Part shown: positions 16,611 to 24,436 of the stretch, one piece after another
How positions within the stretch are numbered: the stretch's first letter is position 1
Layout: each line of letters starts with the position of its first letter
NCBI GenBank assembly: GCA_902490585.1
Contig: CABUEI010000007.1
Span: 21,706-85,705, forward strand
Length of the DNA stretch: 64,000 bases
Direction: 5' to 3'
DNA from: an uncultured Oscillospiraceae bacterium
GTDB taxonomy: Bacteria; Bacillota; Clostridia; Oscillospirales; Ruminococcaceae
The notes under the pieces: model-generated
The model's input: the letters and a program-made list of their open reading frames with translations, nothing else
The model's database searches: none
What the model was told of the DNA's origin: nothing
Translations under genes and position numbers: made by a program

Positions 16611-17230
16611 TATGCGTACACCTCCTCGATAGTAGCAACGGCATCCTTAACAACGATGAACTTGTTGTACTTTAAGATGTCGTATACGTTAAGAGTGTTG
16701 GCCTGAGTTGTCTTTACGCCGGGGATGTTAGCGGCGCTCTTGATAACCTTTTCGTCAACGCTGTTGAGAACGATAAGTGCCTTGTCAGCGCTGAGAGCCT
16801 TTAACATATTAACGATTGTCTTTGTCTTGAATTCGTCAGCTGTGATAGCGTCAACAACTATCATGCTGCCGTCCTGCACCTTAGCTGAAAGTGCAGACTT
16901 TAATGCAAGTCTCTTTACCTTTTTATTTAAAGAGTATGTGTAGCTTCTGGGCTTGGGGCCTAAAGCAACACCGCCGTGTGTCCACTGGGGAGCTCTGGTA
17001 GAACCCTGTCTTGCGTGACCTGTGCCCTTCTGACGCCAAGGCTTTTTACCGCCGCCGCTTACTTCAGTTCTTGTAAGCGTTGACTGTGTACCCTGACGCT
17101 GATTTGCCAGGTAATTTACCACTGCTGCGTGCATAACAACTGTGTTCGGTTCAATACCGAAAATGTTGTCATTAAGCTCAAGGTCGGACACAACAGCTCC
17201 TGTCATATCATATACTGATACTTTTGCCAT
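16610..17230 (-). CDS. rplD: 50S ribosomal protein L4
   Basis: The 206-residue protein has the tunnel loop with RTEVSGGGKKPWRQKGTGHA and GSTRAPQWTHGG. In gamma-proteobacteria L4 represses the S10 operon by acting on its leader. Whether it acts on the structured leader at 18318-18620 is open. It is 14 bases after rplC. Confidence 0.98.
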   Translation of the reverse strand: MAKVSVYDMTGAVVSDLELNDNIFGIEPNTVVMHAAVVNYLANQRQGTQSTLTRTEVSGGGKKPWRQKGTGHARQGSTRAPQWTHGGVALGPKPRSYTYSLNKKVKRLALKSALSAKVQDGSMIVVDAITADEFKTKTIVNMLKALSADKALIVLNSVDEKVIKSAANIPGVKTTQANTLNVYDILKYNKFIVVKDAVATIEEVYA

Positions 17231-17244
17231 GATGATCCTCCTCC

Positions 17245-17880
17245 TTACGCTTTCTTAACCGCATCGGTAATGCACACAACTCCGCCCTTAGGACCGGGAA
17301 TAGCACCCTTGATTGCGATAAGATTGTTTTCTGCATCGATCTTAACGATAACGAGATTCTGAACTGTTACGTTCTCAGCACCCATGTGACCTGCCATGCC
17401 CTTGCCCTTGAATATTCTCGAAGGTGATGAGCAAGCACCCATAGAACCTGCCTGTCTAACTACAGGACCTGTACCGTGAGTTTCTTTAAGTCTGTGCTGG
17501 TTGTGACGCTTGATTGCGCCCTGGAAGCCCTTACCCTTGCTAACGCCGCTTACGTCGATAACGTCGCCTGCTGCGAATACGTCAGCCTTCAGAACGTCGC
17601 CAACGTTTACGTTGCTGATGTCGTCTAATCTGAACTCCTTGAGAGTTCTCTTGAAGGGGAGGTCATTCTTCTTGAAGTGACCTGTCATGGGCTTGTTTGT
17701 GTGCTTCGGTGATACATCGCCGAAACCAAGCTGAACTGCTTCATAGCCGTCATTCTCAGCTGTCTTGAGCTGTGTTACAACGCAAGGACCTGCTTCGATA
17801 ACGGTAACAGGAACTACTTTTCCTGCTTCGTCGAAAATCTGAGTCATTCCGATTTTCTTTCCGATTAAACCCTTAGTCAT
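17245..17880 (-). CDS. rplC: 50S ribosomal protein L3
   Basis: The 211-residue protein starts MTKGLIGKKIGMTQIFDEAG and has the finger HGTGPVVRQAGSMGACSSPS that reaches the peptidyl-transferase centre. CAGGAGG precedes the ATG. It is separated from rpsJ by 125 structured bases, wider than the usual gap. Confidence 0.98.
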   Translation of the reverse strand: MTKGLIGKKIGMTQIFDEAGKVVPVTVIEAGPCVVTQLKTAENDGYEAVQLGFGDVSPKHTNKPMTGHFKKNDLPFKRTLKEFRLDDISNVNVGDVLKADVFAAGDVIDVSGVSKGKGFQGAIKRHNQHRLKETHGTGPVVRQAGSMGACSSPSRIFKGKGMAGHMGAENVTVQNLVIVKIDAENNLIAIKGAIPGPKGGVVCITDAVKKA

Positions 17881-18005
17881 GGTTTAAATCCTCCTGTTTA
17901 GGTTATTGGTCGGTTTCCCGACTTGACCACCGACACCGATATTTTTTCGGGTTTCCGGTGCCGAAGGTTATTGGTTGACTTTCGCCAACATAACTCGCTA
18001 CGGAA
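17881..18005 (-). promoter_or_regulatory. Structured intercistronic region rpsJ-rplC
   Basis: The transcript has two stems. GTCGG/CCGAC with a GAAA (GNRA) tetraloop spans 17909-17922. An 8-bp stem pairs 17931-17938 with 17956-17963. The 10-base sequence GGTTATTGGT occurs twice (17901-17910 and 17966-17975). It may be a processing or feedback site; no known leader family is recognised. Confidence 0.45.
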
Positions 18006-18317
18006 TTACGCTTCCATAGTCATTTCCACACCTGCGGGAAGTTCAAGGCTCTGAAGAGCTTCAACTGTCTTGTTGGTGGGACGGATTACGTCGATAAGAC
18101 GCTTGTGAGTTCTCATTTCGAACTGCTCACGGCTATACTTGTACTTGTGTACAGCTCTCAGGATCGTAATTACTTCCTTGTTTGTGGGAAGCGGAATAGG
18201 ACCTGCAACTCTTGAGCCTGTACGCTTAGCTGTTTCAACAATCTTTGCAGCTGCTGCATCAACTGTAGCGTGCTCATAGCCTTTAAGCTTGATTCTCACT
18301 TTTTCCTTAACTGCCAT
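18006..18317 (-). CDS. rpsJ: 30S ribosomal protein S10
   Basis: The start is the ATG at 18317 (MAVKEKVRIKLKGYEHATVD), with GGGAG upstream; the longer in-frame extension runs through structured leader RNA and is not coding. The product has 103 residues and the conserved GPIPLPTNKEVITILR. S10 (NusE) also joins antitermination complexes. It is the first gene of the cluster. Confidence 0.97.
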   Translation of the reverse strand: MAVKEKVRIKLKGYEHATVDAAAAKIVETAKRTGSRVAGPIPLPTNKEVITILRAVHKYKYSREQFEMRTHKRLIDVIRPTNKTVEALQSLELPAGVEMTMEA

Positions 18318-18620
18318 TTTGTTTCTCCCTTTCATAAGATTTTCGGGGGAAAGATACGGTTTGCGGTATTTATAAAACATACCGTGCCGGGTGTTTCGTG
18401 TACTCTCATATAAAACAGGATCTTTTCCCACGGGGGTATCAACCTTATTGCTAACCCTTCCCGTCTTAACGGGAGAACGATCCTAAACCTATATGAAGTA
18501 CCGAAAACCGCATTGCAAAGCCGTTTTCGCCCATTTAGCTGGACATACTCCGTCTGAATTACCGGCATCGCCGCAACCTCAGACATCACAGCATATCATT
18601 GCAGTACGCTTTCACGCGCA
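18318..18620 (-). promoter_or_regulatory. Long structured 5' leader of the S10 operon
   Basis: About 300 nt lie between the predicted start of transcription and rpsJ. Hairpins seen are CGAAAAC/GTTTTCG (18502-18529), TCCCGT/ACGGGA with a four-base loop (18459-18474) and CGGTAT/ATACCG (18364-18384). GGATC and GATCC may also pair to enclose the middle one. The size and structure fit a ribosomal-protein feedback leader, but I cannot assign a family. Confidence 0.5.
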
Positions 18621-18626
18621 AGAACT

Positions 18627-18655
18627 ATTATACAGCATTACAGAGCGGAATACAA
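18627..18655 (-). promoter_or_regulatory. Promoter of the S10-spc-alpha cluster
   Basis: Minus-strand TTGTAT (18650-18655) and a perfect TATAAT (18627-18632) are spaced by 17 bases. This is the only strong promoter I see for the 16-kb cluster. Confidence 0.8.
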
Positions 18656-18808
18656 GCCTTTTTGAAAAATTAATCTGTAGAAATATATGCGCAGTTCTTG
18701 TGCAATTTTGTGCAATTTGACAAATGGTATTATATGCAATTTTTCTGTTGTCATACAGAAATTTGATGCTGTACCGTCATAACAATTATAATTTCTACAG
18801 CAAACTGC

Positions 18809-18979
18809 TCAAAAGCAAAGGCGGTCACAACTATCCGCTATGACCGTCTATTATTTTTTCATTTTTGCTTTGTGTGAATCCGCCGTTGCACTAAATATCA
18901 GCTTTCGCCAACAGTTCCAAAGGCGGAACTTGAAGCGGCACATTGCCGCAGGCGGAATTGTCAGCGGCGACTCGCCATC
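18809..18979. repeat. Composite intergenic hairpin repeat, copy 1
   Basis: The order is a CGGTCA/TGACCG hairpin (18822-18846), a spacer with TGCTTTGTGTGAATCCGCCG, then AAAGGCGGAACTTGAAGCGG and GC-rich inverted repeats up to the end of the 3D-domain gene. The same ordered parts recur at 26306-26430 and 26660-26762. Bases 18656-18808 hold nothing else I recognise. Confidence 0.65.
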
Positions 18980-20233
18980 TTAGCCGTTGCCGACTTCTAC
19001 AACGTAGATGTCTACATACTGTAAGCCCCAGTTGCAAGCATCGTCATAATGCTCTTCGGTGCTGCCCATGTATACGTCAACTGGAATAGTACCTGCCATC
19101 ATTCCCTCGCCTGTATCTGCCGCTATAGCATAACCATAACAGATGTTGTCGTACTGTCCGACAATGTACAGCTTTGAGCCGTAAGGAATTACATTGGGAT
19201 TTACCGCAACCGTTCCTATCTCAGCCAGTCTGCCGCTCGCCGTGTATGAGCCCGCAGGTGCTGTATAAGCTGTAGCCTTGCCTGATACCACATACTCATA
19301 ATCTACCGGTCTGCCGTTCTTCAGCACGATAGAAGTATCATCTATCTTGCAGTAGGGAGTAGTAACTGCCGCACCCTCGGCTATAACCTCGTCAACCTTC
19401 TTGGTTACTACCTTGGTTGTCTTTTTTACATCGGTCTTTACGCCGTCAATATAAGTAGTTGTTGTTGTCGTTCTTATCTTGCCGTCTACACCCTTTGTAC
19501 GAACTTCGCTCTGACCTATTGCCAGAATGTTTGAAGTTACCGTAGATGTCTGATAAGGTATTGTCTTATCCTGTGTTTCGGTTTTGATTTCAACACGGGA
19601 AACCTTGATTTCTGTAGGCTCGGTTATCTTAGTTTCAAGCTCCTCGCTTACCATATCGTTCTCACCGAGGGTTATCTTCGCTCTCTTTAAAAGCTCGGAT
19701 ACCGTATTGTCAAGACATTTTACCGTTGTTGTCTTACCGTCGGCGGTAATCTTTACGTCATAAGCTCTTGTGATCGCTATCTTCTGTCCCTCTTCAAGAA
19801 CAGCATTCTTTGAGGGAGATACCTTGTCATATTTGCCAAGTTCAACGCCTGCCTGTTCGAGCAGTTCCTGAACGGTTGCATCAACGCTGTGTGCTGTGGC
19901 GATTTCCTTGCCGTTCTCGAGAATGCTTATGTCAAACGCTCTCTCAATTGTAAGGGTAGCTGTTGCCACATCCTCTTCAAATCCGGTAAAATCAATCCTG
20001 TCGTATGCTCCGAGAGTAATGTGGTTCTCTCTGAGAATTTCGTAAGGGTCGGCACTTACCGTATAAACAATACGCTTTTCGTTCTCGTCGATTATCTCAA
20101 CATCGTTTCTGAAGTAGAGCAGACCTGTCATAAGGAATACTCCGAATATACTGCCGAATATAAGCAGTATTTTAAGTGCTGCGTTCTTTGATATGCGTAT
20201 TGTCAGTCCGGTGTTTCTGAATCTTGGAAACAT
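18980..20233 (-). CDS. Cell-wall enzyme with DUF348, G5 and 3D domains (YabE/Rpf-like)
   Basis: The start is the ATG at 20233 (MFPRFRNTGLTIRISKNAAL), next to AAAGGCGG; upstream in-frame codons lie in the leader RNA. The product has 417 residues. A membrane helix at about 20-40 acts as a signal anchor. Three DUF348 repeats follow (for example YTVSADPYEILRENHITLG), then a G5 domain with the Thr-rich run after VRTKGVDGK. The C-terminal 3D domain has the Asp residues in AIAADTGEGMMAGTIPVDVY. Such proteins cut or remodel peptidoglycan, like B. subtilis YabE and the 3D part of lytic transglycosylases. The WalR-type box array upstream agrees with a wall-turnover role. Confidence 0.88.
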   Translation of the reverse strand: MFPRFRNTGLTIRISKNAALKILLIFGSIFGVFLMTGLLYFRNDVEIIDENEKRIVYTVSADPYEILRENHITLGAYDRIDFTGFEEDVATATLTIERAFDISILENGKEIATAHSVDATVQELLEQAGVELGKYDKVSPSKNAVLEEGQKIAITRAYDVKITADGKTTTVKCLDNTVSELLKRAKITLGENDMVSEELETKITEPTEIKVSRVEIKTETQDKTIPYQTSTVTSNILAIGQSEVRTKGVDGKIRTTTTTTYIDGVKTDVKKTTKVVTKKVDEVIAEGAAVTTPYCKIDDTSIVLKNGRPVDYEYVVSGKATAYTAPAGSYTASGRLAEIGTVAVNPNVIPYGSKLYIVGQYDNICYGYAIAADTGEGMMAGTIPVDVYMGSTEEHYDDACNWGLQYVDIYVVEVGNG

Positions 20234-20393
20234 ATATCCGCCTTTCTTCGTCATATCTGATTTAAGCAGTACCCGTAAGGGCATCACGGCTTTAAATTTA
20301 CGGCTAAGTCCGTCTGTCACAACTGACCGTGTACGATAACTCCCCATTCGGAGAGAACCGCTGCTACGTTTATTATGGGGCTTTTTTCAAGCT
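20234..20393 (-). promoter_or_regulatory. Structured 5' leader of the 3D-domain gene
   Basis: About 160 nt lie between promoter and start codon. Stems in the transcript include CTCTCC/GGGGAG around a GAAT loop, an outer CACGG/CCGTG enclosing ACGG/CCGT, and TGCCC/GGGTA before the ribosome site. c-di-AMP (ydaO-type) riboswitches often precede such genes, but the diagnostic core of that class was not found. The class is unknown. Confidence 0.4.
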
Positions 20394-20400
20394 CTAGACA

Positions 20401-20429
20401 ATTATAATTTCCGTTTTGCAAAATGTCAA
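20401..20429 (-). promoter_or_regulatory. Perfect sigma-A promoter of the 3D-domain gene
   Basis: Minus-strand TTGACA (20424-20429) and TATAAT (20401-20406) match consensus fully with a 17-base spacer. Confidence 0.9.
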
Positions 20430-20474
20430 ATAGTTTCGGTCAGTCATTTTTGGTGAAAATGCACAATAAAATGT

Positions 20475-20513
20475 TGTTACCGTTTTGTAACCATTTTGTT
20501 ACCGTTTTGTAAT
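20475..20513 (+). promoter_or_regulatory. WalR (YycF)-type box array, four half-sites
   Basis: Four direct half-sites, TGTTAC, TGTAAC, TGTTAC and TGTAAT, start at 20475, 20486, 20497 and 20508, each separated by exactly five bases. This fits the WalR consensus TGTWAH-N5-TGTWAH of Firmicutes. The array is 46 bases upstream of the -35 box of the 3D-domain gene, read on the opposite strand. Confidence 0.7.
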
Positions 20514-20698
20514 CAGTTAAAATTTGGATTTTGCTGACTGAATTTGTAATTTATTTTGTTAATCTGCCCAAAATTGAAGTTTGGATTTTTGTTGTGTTTT
20601 TATACAAAAATCAACGCAGATTTATGCGTATTTTAGTACAGCTGTGACGTGAAATGGTAATTATATTACATTGAGCGGTGATGAAAAGAGGGATAAAA

Positions 20699-20950
20699 AT
20701 GCCACGGAATATAGCAGAAATGCCGTTTCGCAAGCAATCGGACGGTTACGGATATGTGAATGTAAACGTATACCCGGCTGAAAAGTGCGAGGCGATTTCC
20801 GGGCGGAAATATGACCGTAACGTGTCCTTTATATATTATAATAGTATAAGGCGATGTGCAGTCTGCTACAAGCTGCATAATTGTGTTCTTTTTCAGCCGA
20901 AAACACCCACTGTAATCGCACACATATCAGATTTTCGTGATGTGTTTTGA
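20699..20950 (+). CDS. Possible small protein, unsupported by homology
   Basis: An open frame of 83 codons starts at an ATG with GAGGGATAAAA before it. The product (MPRNIAEMPFRKQSDGYGYV at the N-terminus) has four cysteines in the second half and no signal peptide. Codon use looks coding-like over the first 45 codons and poorer after. It follows the plus-oriented WalR-type array and ends just before a bidirectional terminator. I recognise no family. It may be a chance frame in a long intergenic region. Confidence 0.25.
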   Translation: MPRNIAEMPFRKQSDGYGYVNVNVYPAEKCEAISGRKYDRNVSFIYYNSIRRCAVCYKLHNCVLFQPKTPTVIAHISDFRDVF

Positions 20951-20985
20951 TGCTTTTTGCTGTTTTTTTAACATAATATGATAGA

Positions 20986-21015
20986 AAAAACAGCCCGCTG
21001 ATCGAGGCTGTTTTT
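20986..21015. terminator. Bidirectional terminator
   Basis: AAAAACAGCC/GGCTGTTTTT (20986-20995 and 21006-21015) has T runs on both strands. It ends the hydrolase pseudogene on the minus strand, and possibly the small plus-strand frame. Confidence 0.8.
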
Positions 21016-21075
21016 CGGTATACTATATAATATATAAAAGCGAAAGTCAGAATAGCCTTCGGCAAAAAAATGTAA

Positions 21076-22008
21076 TTATTTACCTGACTTCCAACCGATG
21101 ATCTCCGCCGAGAGCTTCTTATCAAGGTCAAGACGCATAGCTTTGCATTCGGCACGGAATTTTTTAGCGGCTGAAAAGCACATATTTACAAGCATATCAG
21201 CGCCGACGGGCAGAGCCTTTTTGAGTACGCTTTCGGGGAATACAAAATGAGTACCGTGCTCATAAAGATAAACCGAGTATTCGCATGAATGAGGACGGGA
21301 TTTCAGACGCTCGTCCATTCTGCGTATATACTTTGCGGTATCCCAGAGGGAGTCATCTTCCGCACCGACAAGAACGAGCTTGCCGCCGATATTCTCTACG
21401 GGTATAAAATGCTCCTCTTTAAGCAGTCCTGCGGCTTCGGAATCATCGAACACATCCTTTGAATATGTGGAATCGCCGTGTTCCTTAGACGCTTTGGCTA
21501 TCTTCTGCCAGTACTCAGGGTGCTTATAGACAAAGGGCATAAATGGTACGGGTTTGCCGCCTATTGACACGATAGATTCGTTTTCGATCGGCCATTCCTT
21601 ACAGCCGTCACGTTTGCCCTGCGCAAAGCCCTGCCATACAAAGTCGCTCGGAGTCAGGGCGACAGTGAGCGTGAGGTCATGATAATATGAGGCGGCGACA
21701 AGAGCGACCGTGGCTGTTGTGGACGCACCGACAATGCCGATTTTCTTGTTGCCGTGCGCTTTGAGCCATTCTATAGCCGAGCCGACACGCTCAAGAGGAT
21801 AGTTGCGATGGCTGTAGTTCTTCTTTCAGGGCGACATTGACATTACGTTAATTCCGTAGGTGTGAAGCCATTTCACGCAAGTTTTGCCCATATAGTCTTC
21901 GGGGTCGTCACCGAGCATTGCTATCATTGCGGTGTCGGACGTGGTTTTACTTTCCCAGTATGCGCCGTAAAAGCCATCGGTTTCAGGTTCAAAATGCAGA
22001 CGTTTCAT
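21076..22008 (-). pseudogene. Acyl-CoA thioesterase/BAAT-like alpha/beta hydrolase, broken by in-frame TGA
   Basis: Reading from the ATG at 22008 (GGAG six bases before), the frame MKRLHFEPETDGFYGAYWES stops at a TGA at 21826-21828. It then continues in the same frame without a further stop to 21076, about 311 codons in all. The downstream part has the nucleophile-elbow-like GIVGASTTATVAL, the GAEDDSLWDTAKYIRR segment and EHGTHFVF, which resemble the BAAT C-terminal family (acyl-CoA thioester hydrolase/bile acid-CoA amino acid N-acyltransferase). A single Gly-to-stop change (GGA to TGA) would explain it. Promoter, operator, start and terminator are intact, so decay is recent, or the base is a sequencing error. 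Confidence 0.75.
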
Positions 22009-22030
22009 AGGTTGCTCCGTTTCGCTTTGG

Positions 22031-22048
22031 TTAGTTTTATCTAACTAA
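22031..22048. promoter_or_regulatory. Operator-like inverted repeat
   Basis: TTAGTT-N6-AACTAA is a perfect inverted repeat lying between the -10 box (22049-22054) and the start codon at 22008. Its position and form suit a TetR- or MarR-type repressor site. No such regulator gene is in the window. Confidence 0.5.
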
Positions 22049-22077
22049 AGTATATCACTGAAATGGCAGTATGTCAA
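22049..22077 (-). promoter_or_regulatory. Promoter of the hydrolase pseudogene
   Basis: Minus-strand TTGACA (22072-22077) and TATACT (22049-22054) have a 17-base spacer. Confidence 0.8.
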
Positions 22078-22157
22078 GGGTGTGAGAAAAGGTTGGGGCA
22101 ATTAAACAAGCGGGACAAGGGATAGAGTTGCTTTGAAGCGAAAAGAAAGCGGTCATA

Positions 22158-22174
22158 AGGCGAGTGTGATGGTG
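22158..22174. repeat. Short repeat left of the GTPase pair
   Basis: AGGCGAGTGTGATGGTG matches AGGCAAGTGTGATAGTG at 26238-26254 in 15 of 17 bases. The bases after it (TGTGGGGCGAAGG) also resemble those after the right copy. A third, shorter relative is at 33348-33361. Confidence 0.5.
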
Positions 22175-22232
22175 TGGGGCGAAGGCTGTGGTGACTTTGC
22201 AAATACTTAAAATCTTTTGACGAAATTCATAC

Positions 22233-22261
22233 TTGATTTTTCATATAAAAAGTCATATAAT
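22233..22261 (+). promoter_or_regulatory. Promoter of the GTPase pair
   Basis: TTGATT (22233-22238) and TATAAT (22256-22261) have a 17-base spacer, 55 bases before the first GTPase start. Confidence 0.8.
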
Positions 22262-22316
22262 TAAATAAGGTTAATCAACAAATTGCGATTCATAACGCAG
22301 AATTCGAGGGAATTTT

Positions 22317-24419
22317 ATGGATGAAATAAATCTGACGGATGTTCTGGCCGAATGTCAAATATGTGCTAAAAAAGGATATGATATAGCAAGGCAGCAACTG
22401 TCTAAAACCGAAAAAATCCTTGATAACGCCAAGGTTGAGATTCAAAACACATTGGACAAATTTAATAATTCGCCGTGCTATTTTTCTGATTCAACTGACG
22501 ATTTACAGAAACAATTGGTTGAAATTCAAAAGTCTTTTGATAAATTCGGAACTGAAATTAAAAATGATGTAAAGGCAAAAAAGAAAAATCTTGCCGACTT
22601 CTCTATTACGCTTTTTGGCAGAACTATGGCAGGCAAATCTACTTTGATGGAAATCCTGACACATGGTGACGGAAAATCAATAGGACAAGGCTCACAAAGG
22701 ACAACGAAAGATGTACGCACATATGAATGGAACAATCTTAAAATTACCGATGTGCCCGGAATCGGCGCTTTCGAGGGGCAGCAGGACGAAAGCATTGCCT
22801 TTGAATCGGCAAAATCCGGAGATCTGATATTATTTCTGATGACAGATGATGCTCCACAGCCTAAAGAAGCGGAATGCTTTGGAAGAATAATCGCTCTCGG
22901 CAAGCCTGTAATCTGCATAATCAACGCAAGAGCAAAACTTGATGGCTCAAGCCACAAAATGAAAATCAGAGATATTAAAAACGCTCTTGACAGAGAACGA
23001 CTGGACTTAATCAAAAAACAATTCCTTGACTACTCAAAAATATTGGGTCAGAAATGGGGATACGTTCCTTTTGTTTATACTCATCTTAATGCTGCATATG
23101 AATCTCAACACATTGAAGACGAAGTAATGAGTAAAGAGCTATACCGTATCAGTCAGATGGACTATCTTAAGAAGAAGATCGTTGATCAAATCTGTATGCA
23201 CGGTAAGCTGTATCGTATTAAATCTTTTGTAGATTTGATTTCTGTGCCATTACTTAAATCAATCGGTGCACTTCTGGAACAGAGCGATTCAAACAGTATT
23301 CAAGGCCGAACAATCAAAAACAAAAAAGAAAAACTTGAAGAATGGAAAGATAAATTTTATCCCACTTCTATAAAGAAAATAGAGTCATTCACAAAAACAA
23401 TAAAAAGCGATCTGAAGTCGGAGGTTGCCACTTTTGCGGAATATCACTTTGATGACGAAAACGCTGACAAAGCATGGGACAAAGTCCTCAAAGAAAAACG
23501 AATCGAAGACAGAGCCAAAGACGTCCTTGCCGACTTGGACGAGCAATGTATAAATAAAATACAAGAAATATCAAGAGAAATCAAGAGTGAATTAAAGTTT
23601 GCTTTCAGCAACACAAATGATTCGCATATTAAAATGCCTAAAATCAGAGATTTAAGAAAATTCACCGAATGGGCAACTACTATTCTGGGCGGCGGCTTAG
23701 GCGTAGGATCTGCTATCAGCCTTTTAGCAGGAGCGGCGACGATTGCAGGGCCTCTTGGCTGGGCAGCACTTGCAGTAACCGGTATAGGCCTGTTTTTATC
23801 CTGGCTTTTTGGCAGCAGAACAAGCAAAGAAATGAAGGCCAGAAGAGAGCTGGAAGAAAAGCTATCCGAAAACATTGACAAGATTTGTGAAAATTTAAAT
23901 AAAGCAATGACAAAAAGTCTTAAAGATCTTGTAAACAAACGCCTGATTTCAATGTGCCACGAATTACAGAAAATGGTAACTGTACTTTTCGGTTTATCTA
24001 ATACGCAAAAAGTATTAGCATGGCAATTAAACAAAGGCCTGCTCGCAACAAATAAAGCTTTGATCAATGAATCAATTATTCTGATAGGTGCAAACGGCAT
24101 GCAATATCATGTAGATTCTGTCGCCAGAATACCGGGCATAAGCATATTAATCTGTCTGAATCCCAACACCAGATTTCCTGATGATGTAACTCAAGCATTA
24201 ACCTCTTCAATAGGAGAAAAAATCCATTTTGTTATTTATAACGAGAACAAAAGAACTCTCATCGCTAAAATACTCAAGGATCTTGTTCCGTATGAAAACA
24301 TATCAATCGAAAACAAAATCGGAGTTGCGCATATTTCAGTTGAAAGCATAACTCCGGAACTTACAAACAGAGTAAAATTGGCTCAGCAATTATCCGAACT
24401 GCTGATTACCAAAAACTAA
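22317..24419 (+). CDS. Dynamin-like large GTPase A with hydrophobic hairpin
   Basis: A 700-residue protein. A helical N-terminal region (about 1-95) precedes the GTPase domain: P-loop GRTMAGKS (101-108), switch I Thr (SQRTTKDVRTYEW, 126-138) and DVPGIGAF (145-152). At the G4 position only NARAKLD (203-209) is seen, not the classic NKxD. A long helical stalk follows, then a strongly hydrophobic Gly/Ala stretch (about 450-498, with LGVGSAISLLAG and WAALAVTGIGLFLSWLFG), like the membrane-inserting hairpin of bacterial dynamins. After a further helical part comes an alpha/beta C-terminal domain (about 582-700, ESIILIGANGMQYHV) that I cannot assign. It is co-transcribed with GTPase B (17-base gap). 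The pairing recalls the LeoA/LeoBC-type anti-phage system Eleos. That link is inference. Confidence 0.75.
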   Translation: MDEINLTDVLAECQICAKKGYDIARQQLSKTEKILDNAKVEIQNTLDKFNNSPCYFSDSTDDLQKQLVEIQKSFDKFGTEIKNDVKAKKKNLADFSITLFGRTMAGKSTLMEILTHGDGKSIGQGSQRTTKDVRTYEWNNLKITDVPGIGAFEGQQDESIAFESAKSGDLILFLMTDDAPQPKEAECFGRIIALGKPVICIINARAKLDGSSHKMKIRDIKNALDRERLDLIKKQFLDYSKILGQKWGYVPFVYTHLNAAYESQHIEDEVMSKELYRISQMDYLKKKIVDQICMHGKLYRIKSFVDLISVPLLKSIGALLEQSDSNSIQGRTIKNKKEKLEEWKDKFYPTSIKKIESFTKTIKSDLKSEVATFAEYHFDDENADKAWDKVLKEKRIEDRAKDVLADLDEQCINKIQEISREIKSELKFAFSNTNDSHIKMPKIRDLRKFTEWATTILGGGLGVGSAISLLAGAATIAGPLGWAALAVTGIGLFLSWLFGSRTSKEMKARRELEEKLSENIDKICENLNKAMTKSLKDLVNKRLISMCHELQKMVTVLFGLSNTQKVLAWQLNKGLLATNKALINESIILIGANGMQYHVDSVARIPGISILICLNPNTRFPDDVTQALTSSIGEKIHFVIYNENKRTLIAKILKDLVPYENISIENKIGVAHISVESITPELTNRVKLAQQLSELLITKN

Positions 24420-24436
24420 TTCAAAGGAGAAGTGCA

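Noticed and set aside
18318..18431. Longer N-terminus of S10
   Set aside because: The frame crosses leader hairpins; the ATG at 18317 has a good ribosome site and gives the family length.
20234..20347. Longer N-terminus of the 3D-domain protein
   Set aside because: The extra 38 codons lie in the structured leader, have no ribosome site and do not look like protein.
20234..20393. ydaO-type c-di-AMP riboswitch call
   Set aside because: The gene context fits, but I could not find the diagnostic conserved core, so I only report a structured leader.
21826..21828. TGA as selenocysteine codon
   Set aside because: No convincing selenocysteine-insertion stem was seen after it, and the family has no known catalytic Cys here; a plain nonsense change is simpler.
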